Assembly (NCBI GenBank): GCA_026874595.1
Contig: CM049322.1
Location: 28,063,840-28,127,839, forward strand
Length of the DNA: 64,000 nt
Reading direction: 5' to 3'
Source of the DNA: Sipunculus nudus
Taxonomy: Eukaryota; Annelida; Sipuncula; Golfingiida; Sipunculidae
The notes under the pieces were generated by a model. That model did not search any database. It was not told where the DNA came from and saw nothing but the letters and a program-made list of their open reading frames with translations. Of this stretch, positions 11,701 through 21,366 are shown piece by piece. A program made the translations under genes and the position numbers. Within the stretch, counting starts at the first letter, position 1. Each line of letters starts with the position of its first letter.

Positions 11701-12855
11701 GCACTAGTTATCCGAACAAAATATTGCCGTCTATTTATTTGCATCAGAGAAAAGGTTGTTTCTTGACATGCGCCATGAGTTTAAAAAAGATTGCCCATAT
11801 TTGAATCTGACTCATCTGCTATAGCTCGGTAGGTGGTGCCACCTACTGGTAGATCACTTCATCCTACAAAAATTCTCACTCACTTGGAGCAGTCCGCATT
11901 ATAAGGAATCATTGGAAAGCTTTCTCTAGAAGCTTATTATAACGTTACCCCGAGTATGTTTTAAAATACAAAAATGTTTTAATCAAGTAACTGATTTAAA
12001 TGGAAACCATATATACCTATAACTTAACCAGTTTTGTTCAGTGGAACTAGCAGTAGGCAATGCTACATTATATATAACAAAGCATCCAGCCATTACAGTT
12101 TGTTGGTGTGGTGTCAGTCCGGGAATGAAAACATGAAGATTTTTACGATACAAACCATTTTTTTAACAATCATTTTTAATGTGGCAGTAACTGCATTAAC
12201 CTAGTCCATGTATGGACCGATCTTGTAGTTTGTATAAAAAACATATACACGATGGTTCTGCAGATCCTCCTGCGTCCAGATTCAACAGATGACGGTATCG
12301 ACAGGCGGCTCCGAAACATAGCAAATAACTGATGCTGTCACATACACCACATCCATCGACAATTGGCACCAACAGAACAACATGAGGTTTACAAACCAAT
12401 CAGCGGGCTACGTGAGGTGTGTTGTATAACATTTGTACTAAAGCAAAAGCCTACATATATAGTTTATATAGTATTCAGATGGCAAAACTGTGTATTTGGA
12501 ACATTTCAGGAGTCGGTCTGTACGTGAGACATTTCAGGGATGCTTGGTTTAATATCGTTTCTCGGGCGCCTTCATCAACACGGTATATCCACCATGCAGA
12601 TAATCCATGCACGACACTAAACATTCAGTTATGCTGTACATAAAACAAAACAGGTTTAATGATTTCCCATACAATGACGAACAATTATTGGTTTTCTGTG
12701 TAGGATTATATAACCCAACTGACCACTTGAGCGCATGACGATGCTCACGTACTGTATAATATATGAAATGTATTCGGATTTCTCTGGCTTGTGGGCCAGG
12801 TACAGGATTCGTATAAATGTGGTCACCACGACACAAACAGAATACAAATACGCAC
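11701..12855. other. AT-rich non-coding
   Basis: GGTGGTGCCACCTACTGG near 11832 is an isolated, decayed copy of the palindromic repeat word. ORFs at 12196-12399 and 12549-12884 on the minus strand have mixed composition but no convincing acceptor; they are listed among the rejected items. Confidence 0.4.
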
Positions 12856-13380
12856 CGTAAATAAATGTTCAGATCTGATGTCATACAGAGTTGTGATGGG
12901 GTCGTGAATTCACGGCAGAGATACCGTCAAATTCCTGATGTCGCACTCATTTTGTCTGCAACCACTCCGCCGCCTCCATCTCGCCTGGTCGTGATGTCAT
13001 TCCACGCGGCAACCAGAAGCCCCGCCTACCCAATAAATATACAAATCAAATCCTCTGGGCATCTGGGCTTTGCGGCGAAGCCTACTATTGCCTGCGCCAA
13101 TCAGGCAACGAAAAAATCCAATTAATATAACTCAGATGACAGATTCACGGCGGGGCCATTACTGCCCGCCAATTGTAATATCGAAATATCACCACGTGAC
13201 CCGTGATAAATCGACGAGGTCATCACATTAGGCGCCACAAATGTCAAGCGGGATCAGCTTAATAGCCAATCAACACCGTCAGCGTGGGTCAGGTGACATG
13301 GCCCCATAACCGGAAACACCCAAGGTCAGGGTTACACTGAGTCAACGACCCAAGCGGGTTTATTTATAACTAGCGGCCAG
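12856..13380. promoter_or_regulatory. GC-rich unique island with E-box and CCAAT words
   Basis: Composition shifts to CpG-rich (CCGCCGCC, CACGCGG, GGCGGGG, CGGCGG). Motifs visible: CACGTGAC (13193-13200), GCCAATC near 13096 and 13264, CAATTAATA near 13119, and ATGTCAT CRE-like words near 12879 and 12994. No frame with splice support is seen on the plus strand; an 81-codon minus-strand ORF begins just beyond it (13370-13615). Best read as a regulatory island; inference only. Confidence 0.35.
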
Positions 13381-13647
13381 CATCAGTTGCATTTGCTGCT
13401 GGAGTCTTACTATAAGTTTTTGTAATATACGACTGCTTCCGTGAAAACTGCAGTTTAATCGACAATTTCCAGAGATCTCTTAACATAATTTGGGAGTGGT
13501 GACCACCGCGGCAGTCGTTAATAACTGGTGGCACCGCAGATCTGCTGCTGTAAACAGTAAGTGGTTCATATTCAGTGTTGTGATTTAAAACATATTTGGG
13601 TGGACCCGCGTCCATTCATTTCTTTAAATCGATAATTAAATAATGGT

Positions 13648-13680
<33 letters not shown>

Positions 13681-15558
13681 TTATCCACATTTCATATTCA
13701 ATCTACACCATACCACCATGCCATCAAGGTACCGGTATGTAAATAAGTTATTATCACTTCTGGATGGAAAATATTTGGTGACTTGTTCTTATAATAAAAT
13801 TTTTTTTTTACTTTTGCGGAATGTATTAGGATTTCATCTTTCATCTTTTGAATTTCCTTAAATAGTCTTAGCTTGTAACATTCCGATTTAAATCAAACAC
13901 CTGTCATATATCGTATAAAATTATTAAAATACATCCCTTTCTTTTATTATCCCTTTATTCTTTAAATTCGCGGATATGCTGCCGCCAATAGCTCATTTGT
14001 ATTGGCAGATTTCATCTAGATAAAATATGCCAATTATACAAGAAGAAATCAAGGTCCTCGACTATTTATAGGCTTAAGTTAAATGTAATGTAATAAAACT
14101 ACCGATAATCACTCTACAGTTTGAAATGCATTATATATATTTTTAAATTGAAAATATAATTGAAAAGTAAAGGTGTTATGTTTTTGTAAATTGATGATCT
14201 TACGTTTACGTATACATATTTCTGGCCCGCCTAATCATTCTTTTTAAATTTATTAAGTTATATTTTTAAAGATTTACTGAAAATGGGGCTAATAACTCCT
14301 TTCCCGCTTTCTATCCCCTTCTCAGTAAAAACTTGTAAGATCTAATTTTACACTGTTAAACATAATATTTTGAAAAAGAACACCACATTTGACAATATTT
14401 GTGTACAAACATTCAGCGTTTATTGCAGAATGTTCAAGCGGTCCTTTATGCAGAACCCTGTATATCTGACTTTCTGATCGATTTAGCCGCTGGGTGGTCT
14501 GTGTGTAATTTCAGGATAACCCTGTAATACTCAGATTAACCCTCCGCTGGTTTAACCTAATTATTTTTCTCTTCAACCCATAATATATTATTTCAATAAA
14601 CTACGTGAAAGATATACGAGATTTAAAAGCTTGAATATTTTAATTTGAGAGATATATATAACTATGACAGTTAACCACAGCGCATGACCTATTACATGCA
14701 AAATAAGATTAACAAAGATTCAACATATAATGTGAAAAATCCAGAAGAAATAAATTAAAAGAATCTTATAAGTAAATAAATATTAAGAAAAGCTGTTTTG
14801 AAGTGGTATTCTGAAATCAAACGGGTTATCTGAAATAAATGTTGAGTTACCCAGGGGGCTCAACTGAAATCGATATTAGATTATCCCCCCCCCCGGGTTA
14901 TCTAAAGCGGGGGTATCTGAAATCGATATACACCGGTTTACTTACTGGTTAACTACTCGTTCTACGCTGAAAAGTATATTATACACACGATAAAAGTGTA
15001 GCCGGTTATTAAGGTCTAATCATCGTCAAAAATCATGAAAATTACATTTTTCTGGTTAAACATCTGGTTTTATAGATGTTTGCTATATCTATCTTTTCAC
15101 AAAAACACGTTCCTGGGGTTATATTGTATCAATTAGAAAAATAAGTACATTCTGCAACTGAAGCAATGTAGGTTTATTCTATTATTCTATCGTGGTCTAT
15201 ATCCCAGACTTTAGTTGAGATCTGAATCAGGGCTGGTTGACATAAGAATCATTTTGATTTTTTTCCTTATTTGGAAAATATTCATCGCAATCCACTCATT
15301 AGATTTCTTGAAGGGCACCTGCATGCTATAGAACATTACTACAGCAATTATCTACACAATATAAAGATACATGTCATCTTCTAAATATATATTTAATTAT
15401 ATATCTGTATAGATACTATACTAAACGCGGGCAACTTCCACATATAATAAAACTACCACAGAAACCTGTGAAACACAGAAAAAATAAAAACGAAAAGCTT
15501 ATTTTACTAATCGAATATTCTTATTAGTTCTTGATATTAAAGTTTGATTATGTAGCTA
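13381..15558. other. AT-rich non-coding; (TA)n at 13646-13674
   Basis: The minus-strand ORF 13370-13615 starts MDAGPPKYVLNHNTEYEPLT and has balanced composition, but it has no promoter or splice evidence. A (TA)n tract lies at about 13646-13674. A C10 run flanked by GGGTTATCT words lies near 14886. No gene is supported. Confidence 0.4.
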
Positions 15559-15562
15559 TTAA

Positions 15563-15827
15563 CCCTTTACTGTTTACAAGCCACTAAAGAGCACTCTAAA
15601 TGGGCAACTAGAATGCCATGATATGTATAGATTCTTTAGGACAAAAATATTGCATATTATTTTTAAGTTTCAATGATTTTCAATAATCTTCAGCAAACCC
15701 TCTTAGTGGGAACTGTTGAAAATTTGATAAAGATACAAAAAAAGTTTGAAAAGATATAGCTGTTAGTGTAAATATAAATAGTGTCATAATTTGTGGGAAA
15801 TCTAAAATAAATGTGAACAGTAAAGGG
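15563..15827. mobile_element. piggyBac-like MITE flanked by TTAA
   Basis: The element is bounded by TTAA on both sides (15559-15562 and 15828-15831). Its ends are CCCTTTACTGTTTACA (15563-15578) and TGTGAACAGTAAAGGG (15812-15827), inverted repeats matching at 15 of 16 positions. TTAA target duplication and a CCCTTT terminus are hallmarks of the piggyBac superfamily. At 265 bp it has no transposase and is a non-autonomous MITE. The TSD and TIR identity suggest it is not very old. Confidence 0.8.
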
Positions 15828-15831
15828 TTAA

Positions 15832-16258
15832 TCATGTTAATAAATATACCAACGTCTGTCGATCTTTTGAGTTAATGTGTATACACAAGATCTAAGTTCA
15901 GAAAAGAAAAATACAAGCTTTCACGGAATAGGAGGTTTATTATATAGATTTTTAAATCATTCATGAAAATAAATTTTACTCTCATGTAAATCTATCAGAA
16001 CTATGAACCGACCGATATTTTGTTTACTGTAAAATCTTGAAAATGAACTGGTAAGATAGGCCTGTAGCTTATATAAACAAGCGCGTCACCCATGCAGGGT
16101 CGCCATAAAACCTGAACATGTACACTGAACTAAATGTTTAAATTCCCTGTTACAAACCATCAGTCCTCTGATGCTTTTTAAAGCCTTAACACACATATAC
16201 TATCACACACACATGTGTACATATATGTATATATGTATAACATCTCGTTTCTTCGCAG
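15832..16258. other. Non-coding, would-be intron upstream of the 16259 exon
   Basis: AT-rich. Ends in a short (CA)n/(TA)n stretch (16190-16240) and a strong pyrimidine tract leading to the acceptor at 16258. Confidence 0.4.
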
Positions 16259-16355
16259 ACACGAGGGCTACAATAGTAAATTTGCAGTCGCTGCGAGAAT
16301 TGACTGAACGCAGTGAACAGGGCACTACTACTGCAGCGGAAGACAAAGACAGCTG
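16259..16355 (+). CDS. Candidate internal exon, unidentified protein
   Basis: A strong acceptor (CATCTCGTTTCTTCGCAG, ending 16258) opens a 97-nt frame that ends at a good donor (CTG|GTAAAA, GT at 16356). The structure is two lead bases, 31 codons and two tail bases. The frame meets a stop only inside the donor (TGGTAA), as expected for a spliced exon. The peptide contains ATIVNLQSLRELTERSEQG followed by TTTAAEDKDS: a short amphipathic helix and an acidic, Thr/Ala-rich tail. The Ser-Glu-rich composition contrasts with the AT-driven Ile/Tyr/Phe ORFs around it. I cannot name a family. The minus-strand ORF over the same bases has no comparable splice sites. The MITE 430 bp upstream and the dispersed repeat 330 bp downstream would both be intronic. 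Confidence 0.5.
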
Positions 16356-16514
16356 GTAAAACTTAATTAAATGTACCACTTGACATATAATAATGAACTG
16401 ATGCGTGATTGCCATAGGTGAACAGATCAAGCCAGACACCATGCACAGCACGTGATGGAACTACAGACACAAGAAGGCCTAAATAAACTAAACAGATTAT
16501 GTATATAAAATTCT

Positions 16515-17312
16515 ATGGAAAAACAAGGGACCAGCGGGTCAGGGCGCTCAGCTCAAATTGATTATGAGAATATTTAAAAAAAATAAAAATCTAACATATG
16601 GAAATGTAGCATGAGTTAGTCTCTCATGATTACATATTTTTATTGCTATCTGAACTAAGTGACTATAATATGCATGTAAATTATAAACAAGTGACCCAGG
16701 GGTCATGACGCTCAGCTGACTATATAGGAAGACATTCATAAAAGGAAATTTATCATCTAAATGTCAAATTTTGTTGATAGTATCCTCATTCAACTGAAGC
16801 ATAGTTCGGATGATATGGGTAACAGAGACCTAATTTCAGGTTTCCAAGGAGATTTTTCATGGACCACTCTGGATGTCAAGTTAGAAGATTCAAGGTGCAA
16901 TTCTACGATCATCTTTGAAGGTCTCAAAAATAAAAAAAAAATAAAAAAATGTGTAAAAATTTAAAAAAATAGGTGGCGCCACCAGCCTGCAGGAACTGAT
17001 AAAACACTCCATAATGAATACACAGGCAAAGAATCATGGTGATGAATGCATTAGTTGTTCAGAAACTGGAGGTTTTGTATCAATTTTTTAATTATTCTTA
17101 GGGGTACTTACAAGCCCCATAGCTCGCTGGATATGGGTAACAGAGACCCAATTTAAGGTTTCCAAGAAGACTTTTTATGGACCTCCCTGGATGTAAAATA
17201 AGAAGATTCCAGGTCAAGTGTTTACGATTTGTGCTGCATGGTTAACGGACATACGGACGACGGATAAAGAGTGATCGCTATAGCTCAGATAACTTTCAGT
17301 CAGCTGAGCTAA
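16515..17312 (+). mobile_element. Dispersed element with GCTCAGCTGACT inverted ends
   Basis: A complete copy runs from about 16690: GTGACCCAGGGGTCATGACG, then GCTCAGCTGACT at 16710-16721. It ends at 17298-17309 in AGTCAGCTGAGC, the exact inverted repeat. A truncated start of a second copy lies at 16524-16560. Inside are GGTGGCGCCACC (16972-16983), GGTAACAGAGACC-type words repeated near 16818 and 17136, and a GGACGACGGA tract just before the 3' end. It has no transposase, so it is a non-autonomous DNA element or a composite of tandem units. Other copies: 18295-18606, 24481-24690, 62141-63790. Confidence 0.7.
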
Positions 17313-17434
17313 AAAGGAAGAAAGTGGAGATGAGTTGTGCAAAGTAAAACAATAAACATTGAATTAATAAACTGAAATAAGAGGGTGTTAAGAAAATACC
17401 AAAATTTTCCATTTTCAAATCAGAACAAGTTTGA

Positions 17435-17985
17435 TATCCATTTGTCAATCCAAAAAAATATGTAGACAGATCGACCGTGAACTGGACGTTTGACCTTGTG
17501 ACCCCAAAACCTAAACATTTCTTCCACTATTGGCAGGTGAACAAAATGTGGAAGATGGAAGGTTTGGAATGAAAAGCTTTGGCTTTAAATGTATCCACAA
17601 TCTTCTTAAAGAATCGGGTCCTGTGACTTTAATCTTTGATCTCATGATACCAAAATCAAAAGGATTCTTACTTTAGTGGTGGGCCATATATTAGTCAAGT
17701 TTGAAACCAATATTTCAATCCAACTTGGAGTTATTATCTTGAAACAAATGTGTGGACAGATGACCCCTGAGACATTGGCCTTTGACCTCATGGCCCAAAA
17801 ATCGAAAGGGTTCTTACTTTAGTGGGGGACCATATATAATTCAAGTTTGAAAACGGTATGTCAAGCCAAACTGGAGTTATCATCAGGAAACGAAAATGAC
17901 GGACATACAGAAATATGGACAGACGGCTGGACGGACAAGGTGATTACTATAGAAGGCATTCACTTATTCAAGCGGGTCCCCTAAT
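17435..17985 (+). repeat. TGACC-family dispersed repeat copy
   Basis: Two diverged ~145-bp half-units carry variants of CCTTTGACCTCATGACCCC and GTTTGACCTTGTGACCCC. They are followed by the family 3' end: GACGGACATACAG, GGCTGGACGGACAAGG and CACTTATTCAAGCGGGTCC. The same end is seen at 24070-24140. This copy has lost most of the repeated TGACCT half-sites. Non-coding. Confidence 0.75.
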
Positions 17986-18240
17986 AACATACAATGTTGT
18001 CAACCATGAAACCACAGTTGCAAATCTGATAGTTTCAATATAATTTGGCAGTCTCATAATAAAGGGAATTAATCATAAATGATAGAAAAAAACGGGTGGC
18101 GCCACCAGTCTTCAGCAACTGAAGAAACCAATCATAATTAATAAACTCACCAGATTCCGGGACACTAGATGTATAACCACAATCGAGAAACTGAAATAAT
18201 TGCTGTCAGTTGACGATCTCAAAAAAAGAAAAAAATCGTG
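17986..18240 (+). repeat. Palindrome-marked dispersed repeat (GGTGGCGCCACC)
   Basis: GGTGGCGCCACC lies at 18095-18106, followed by AGTCTTCAGCAACTGAAG and a second half with GGGACACTAGATG and ACCACAATCGAGAAACTG. Same family as 9326-9875 and 24141-24480. Directly abuts the TGACC copy on its left, an arrangement repeated at 24.1 kb, so the two may transpose or duplicate together. Confidence 0.7.
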
Positions 18241-18294
18241 AAAAATAAGAAAAAAAAAATTCAAAAGGTCAATATTCAAGGCAAGATTCAGGGC

Positions 18295-18606
18295 AATCCA
18301 TGCATTATTTATAAAAATACTGGAGGTTTTGTATCAATTTTTTTATTATTTCCGGGGGGGGGGGTTATTACAAGCCCCATAGCTCGGAGGATATGGGACA
18401 CAATTATGTATTTCAGGTTTCCTATAGATATATATATATATAGGAGATTATTTATTGACCTCCCTGGATATCTAGTTACATGTTTCTAGGTCCAACTGTG
18501 TCAAAACGTGCTAGTCTAACAGGTAGACAGACAGACGGACGGAAGGACGACGGACGCTGACCAATCACTAAAGTTCAGTAGACTTACAGTCAGCTGAGCT
18601 AAAAAC
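18295..18606 (+). mobile_element. 3' part of the GCTCAGCTGACT element
   Basis: Shares CCCCATAGCTCG, the TTTCAGGTTTCC block and the GACCTCCCTGGATAT word with the copies at 16.7 and 62.2 kb. It ends with the GACGGACGGAAGGACGACGGA tract and AGTCAGCTGAGC. A G9 run near 18355 is a copy-specific change. 5' truncated. Confidence 0.7.
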
Positions 18607-18690
18607 ACTGAAGCGCTTTTTGACGACTGTTTCCGACAGCCCATCCAGCGTCTTTTCGGTGTATAGGAAAAGTCAGTTTATATGTGACAC

Positions 18691-18704
18691 GTAGCCATGG
18701 CAAC
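18691..18704 (+). promoter_or_regulatory. Consensus RFX X-box
   Basis: GTAGCCATGGCAAC is an exact match to the RFX dimer consensus GTNRCC-N2-RGYAAC. A further half-site, GTTGCC, follows at 18713-18718. The surrounding 18607-18900 is unique, GC-richer sequence between two repeat-laden regions. RFX factors control ciliary and some neuronal and immune genes in animals; a target gene here is not identified. Confidence 0.45.
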
Positions 18705-18798
18705 GGACAAAGTTGCCACCATGGGCAGAGCGACGTTTGGTTGGGTTTATGTGCATCCGAGAGCCCCGCATAGACTAAATATTTGTGGCTGGAAATAG
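18697..18798 (+). CDS. Possible 33-codon small ORF overlapping the X-box
   Basis: The ATG at 18697 lies inside the X-box and opens a 33-codon frame, MATDKVATMGRATFGWVYVH through PRAPHRLNICGWK, stopping at TAG 18796-18798. The second in-frame ATG (18721) sits in an ideal context (GCCACCATGGG). The two starts in frame, and a non-AT-biased composition, make it more than a random ORF, but its length is below what can be judged without comparison. It could be a real small protein, an upstream ORF in a 5' UTR, or chance. A CAG|GTGGAAC donor-like site lies downstream, after the stop. Confidence 0.2.
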   Translation: MATDKVATMGRATFGWVYVHPRAPHRLNICGWK

Positions 18799-18799
18799 C

Positions 18800-19480
18800 A
18801 ATCAGACGATTGGCAGGTGGAACTTGGAGGCCGCCGACTGTTTTGGGGAATTAGACAGCCAGGCCATGGATTAGTGCATTAGTGATTTATTAAACACGTA
18901 GCCCTTTATTGAATCGGCACTATGACATTTATATAATATATTATAATATTTATATATACCGTTTCAGTATACGCTATACTTTCCAATAAGGTGGCTCTAG
19001 AATCTGAGACGAGAAGTTTGTTTTGGGGTTTTCTAGTTGCTCCTAATTATCAAATTAGCCTTAAGTAAGAAATTAAAATTTTTTTTCAAATTTTCAGTGG
19101 CTAGTATAGCTTTCCATTCACTTTCTCATTCAGAAGTATATATATGGAATCAATATTGATACTCTTCCGTTATGATGAGAATTAACAGAACGAATTAAGG
19201 CTGGCGGCAGATATATATATATATATATATAATTTATTGAATATATATATATATATAAATATAAATATATTGAATTTATATTTTTATAAGACATATATGA
19301 CCCCTGTACATAAACATGCAGGAACAATCTTTGTATAGCACCATTAATATCATTTTATGTCTGTGTCAGATTTCTAACTGGGTATATCTGAGAACAGAGC
19401 ACACTATACTATACAGTATTGTCTATTCCGAAGCAGAGAGGCGTTACCGGAAGGGAGATCACTTAGAATAAAAAGCACCA
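18800..19480. other. Non-coding; (TA)n at 19211-19256
   Basis: Unique sequence to about 18900, then AT-rich with several TA tracts (18936-18960, 19211-19256). The minus-strand ORF at 19130-19327 is a translation of the TA runs. Confidence 0.5.
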
Positions 19481-19805
19481 GCTAGCAACAGCGCCTCATC
19501 CCTAGAGAGTTAAGGTTGCCATAGCAACCCCTACGCAGGCTCACAAAGAATAAGTGAGCTCTTTGCATCTTTCATTGTTATTTTAGTTGGCACGACTTTG
19601 ACAAGGTTGTGAAGCTCAGGCTACTACTGCCTGTTAAACACAAGCTCTGCAGCCCAATGTGACCCTGGAAGTTGATTAATATTAACCAGACAAGTCCCGC
19701 ACATCAATATTCATGAGTGCCAGGCTAAAAATTAGTTGCCATGGATGGACCCCATGGGACTGCCAATCACGCGCAAGTCTCCCTCCGTGTTTGGCCAATC
19801 ACAAC
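19481..19805 (+). promoter_or_regulatory. RFX/NF-Y/Oct-Sox-like regulatory island
   Basis: GTTGCCATAGCAAC (19515-19528) is a perfect palindromic X-box. TTTGCAT (19562-19568) and CATTGTT (19573-19579) form an octamer-like and Sox-like pair four bases apart. Two CCAAT boxes in the same orientation start at 19763 and 19795, 32 bp apart, close to three helical turns; GGCCAATCA at the second is a full NF-Y consensus. A decayed GTTGCCATGG lies near 19736. The density of motifs in unique sequence suggests a promoter or enhancer; this is inference from motif matches. Confidence 0.45.
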
Positions 19806-19848
19806 ATGAGCGCTGACCTCGTCATTGTCGTGGCCTGTTTTAATCTAG
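19806..19848 (+). CDS. Candidate first coding exon, short hydrophobic start
   Basis: An ATG with A at -3 (AACATGA) opens MSADLVIVVACFNL. After 14 codons plus one base it reaches TCTAG|GTAAAA, a good 5' splice site (GT at 19849). LVIVVACF could be part of a signal peptide or membrane segment. The two CCAAT boxes lie just upstream, which is closer than usual for an ATG unless the 5' UTR is very short. Phase 1 fits the two-base lead of the exons at 40981 and 49120. Linking them would need an intron of more than 20 kb spanning the large satellite arrays, which cannot be tested here. Equally possible as chance. Confidence 0.25.
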
Positions 19849-20099
19849 GTAAAACATGAGACTCAGTTTAGATTTCCACCAAGCCCAGGAACAGGTGATC
19901 CATCAATGTGAAATATACTCCTGTCGGCGCATTCCCATATTGAATGTCGTGCATGTTATTATGTACCAGGTATATGTTATCTACAAAGTAAAAGTCTAGT
20001 CCGGATGACGTGCTGATTAAAACCTGAACAAGTTAAGAAAGGTGGAAAGATGGAATAAGCTTGAATCACTTACCTGTAATATGACACGTTAATTTGACC

Positions 20100-20104
<5 letters not shown>

Positions 20105-20156
<52 letters not shown>
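20105..20156. repeat. (AT)n microsatellite adjoining the hAT element
   Basis: About 26 AT dinucleotides immediately left of the hAT terminus. The transposon may have landed in or beside a pre-existing AT tract. Confidence 0.97.
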
Positions 20157-20158
<2 letters not shown>

Positions 20159-21198
20159 CAGGGTTGGGCAAAACCCGGGTTTTAAGCATAAAACCCAGCC
20201 CAGTGGGTTTTACTGGGTAAACCCGGGTTTTATGGGTTTTACGGGTTTGATGGGCAATATAGTCTCAAATGGCAACTGACTGAACTCAAAATTTATTGTA
20301 CCAGCTTGGGAAATACTGTGATCAGTATGCCTCTTTGCTTTAAAATATATATAACTATATAAATCTTTATAATATATAACTCATATTGTTGATATATAGC
20401 AGTTATAATGAAAAAAAAAATCAGGAGTCTTTAAGATGGAGTATAAACCTACCGTACTTTTTAACTCCCATTATTTCAATCATATTTCTATCAGAATCTA
20501 TCATTTATATTATTTATTGATTTTGAAATAATTTCCTTTATAACAATGAAAGATTGAAAGTGGATGGATTACTTATTGGGTGTGTACAAAAACTGGCTAA
20601 CTGGTTGACACAAGATGGTTACTGGCTGCCAAGTGTCAACTGATTGGCAGTTCATGTGTAGGATACCACACAGGTGAAGCCACAGTGACACCTCAGTGCT
20701 AGTGTCATACGCATCCAATCCTCTCTGTATGCCAGTCAGTTCTGCTGCTGCAGAATGTGTATTCTCTAACTTTGGCTACATACAAAACAAGATTCACAAT
20801 CAACTTGGATTACAACGTGCTGCAAAGCTTGTGGCCTGCTATCGTGCCTTTTGTGGACATTCTGAACTGGACTGGTAGCAGTTTGTATAGAACAGTTTAA
20901 ACATAATGCATGATGTATCATGATAGCATTGGTGCATGACACAATTTCTTGCTTGTGTGCTTCTTCATAAATATCTGTGATGTTGTTCATTTATTGGTAT
21001 TAAACTTATTTCATGGACAATCACTGTAGTTTTTCTTCTTTTTTTTTTGATTATATGCAATTTATGCAGTGATTCTGAGATTGAAAAGAATGCTTCTAGA
21101 AAATCCCGAATCATATAGCCCATTAAATCCCGCATGTGGGTTTTAAGGCTTATTGCCCGCCCGGGTTTACCCGCCTGGGTATTACCCGCCCAACCCTG
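20159..21198 (+). mobile_element. Degenerate hAT transposon with CAGGGTTGGGC ends
   Basis: CAGGGTTGGGC starts at 20159 and its exact inverted copy GCCCAACCCTG ends at 21198. Subterminal repeats of AAACCCGGGTTTT and GGGTTTTA/CCCGCC words lie at both ends. A hAT transposase C-terminus sits inside in the plus orientation. hAT elements make 8-bp target duplications; ATATAAAT (left) and ATAAGTAT (right) match at only 5 of 8, so the duplication is decayed, blurred by the AT tract, or not a duplication. The length of 1,040 bp means most of the roughly 600-codon transposase has been lost. Confidence 0.8.
20696..20878 (+). pseudogene. hAT transposase C-terminal (dimerisation) remnant
   Basis: The frame carries MPVSSAAAECVFSNFGYIQN followed by KIHNQLGLQRAAKLVACYRAF. 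It matches the pattern of the hAT C-terminal dimerisation domain: a (V/I)P(V/A)SS(A/T)xxE(R/C)xFS core, then (R/K)xxLxxxxxxxLxxxxxN/Y. The insertion domain and the DDE catalytic core are absent or decayed upstream, and there is no usable ATG before the fragment; it enters from an upstream stop. It belongs with the terminal inverted repeats at 20159 and 21198. The copy cannot be active. Confidence 0.85.
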
Positions 21199-21366
21199 AT
21201 AAGTATCCTCGTTCTTCCGTTTGTCCTGCAGCTCCTCCGATTTCCTCTGATAAGTCAGCGCCTGTATATGCACGGTGTGTACACTAACGCATACTACACT
21301 GTATACTCCACACAATAATACACTGATATCTTACACTACGGTGACACATCACACACTCTATATACA

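Larger units (their letters stand above)
20074..21261 (-). other. Candidate exon interrupted by hAT and (AT)n
   Basis: On the minus strand an acceptor GTGCATATACAG ends at 21262 and a consensus donor TTACAG|GTAAGTG has its last exon base at 20074. Removing the hAT element (21198-20159) leaves an exon of about 148 nt including the (AT)n tract. The first part (21261-21199) reads ALTYQRKSEELQDKRKNED in one frame, a charged coiled-coil-like segment, and GADLSEEIGGAAGQTEERGY in another, so the frame is not settled. A second minus-strand donor (AAGTG|GTAAGTC, last base near 21419) and an acceptor (GGTTGTTTTGTAG, cut near 21483) could define a preceding 65-nt exon. The exon would be disrupted by the transposon unless it is spliced out or the exon is non-coding. 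Confidence 0.3.

Noticed and set aside
12549-12884. Minus-strand ORFs with hydrophobic segments and a GTGAGC donor
   Set aside because: An in-frame stop lies just after the only possible acceptor, and the hydrophobicity follows AT richness.
20151-21206. A clean 8-bp target duplication for the hAT element
   Set aside because: Flanks agree at only 5 of 8 positions beside an AT tract, so the duplication cannot be claimed.
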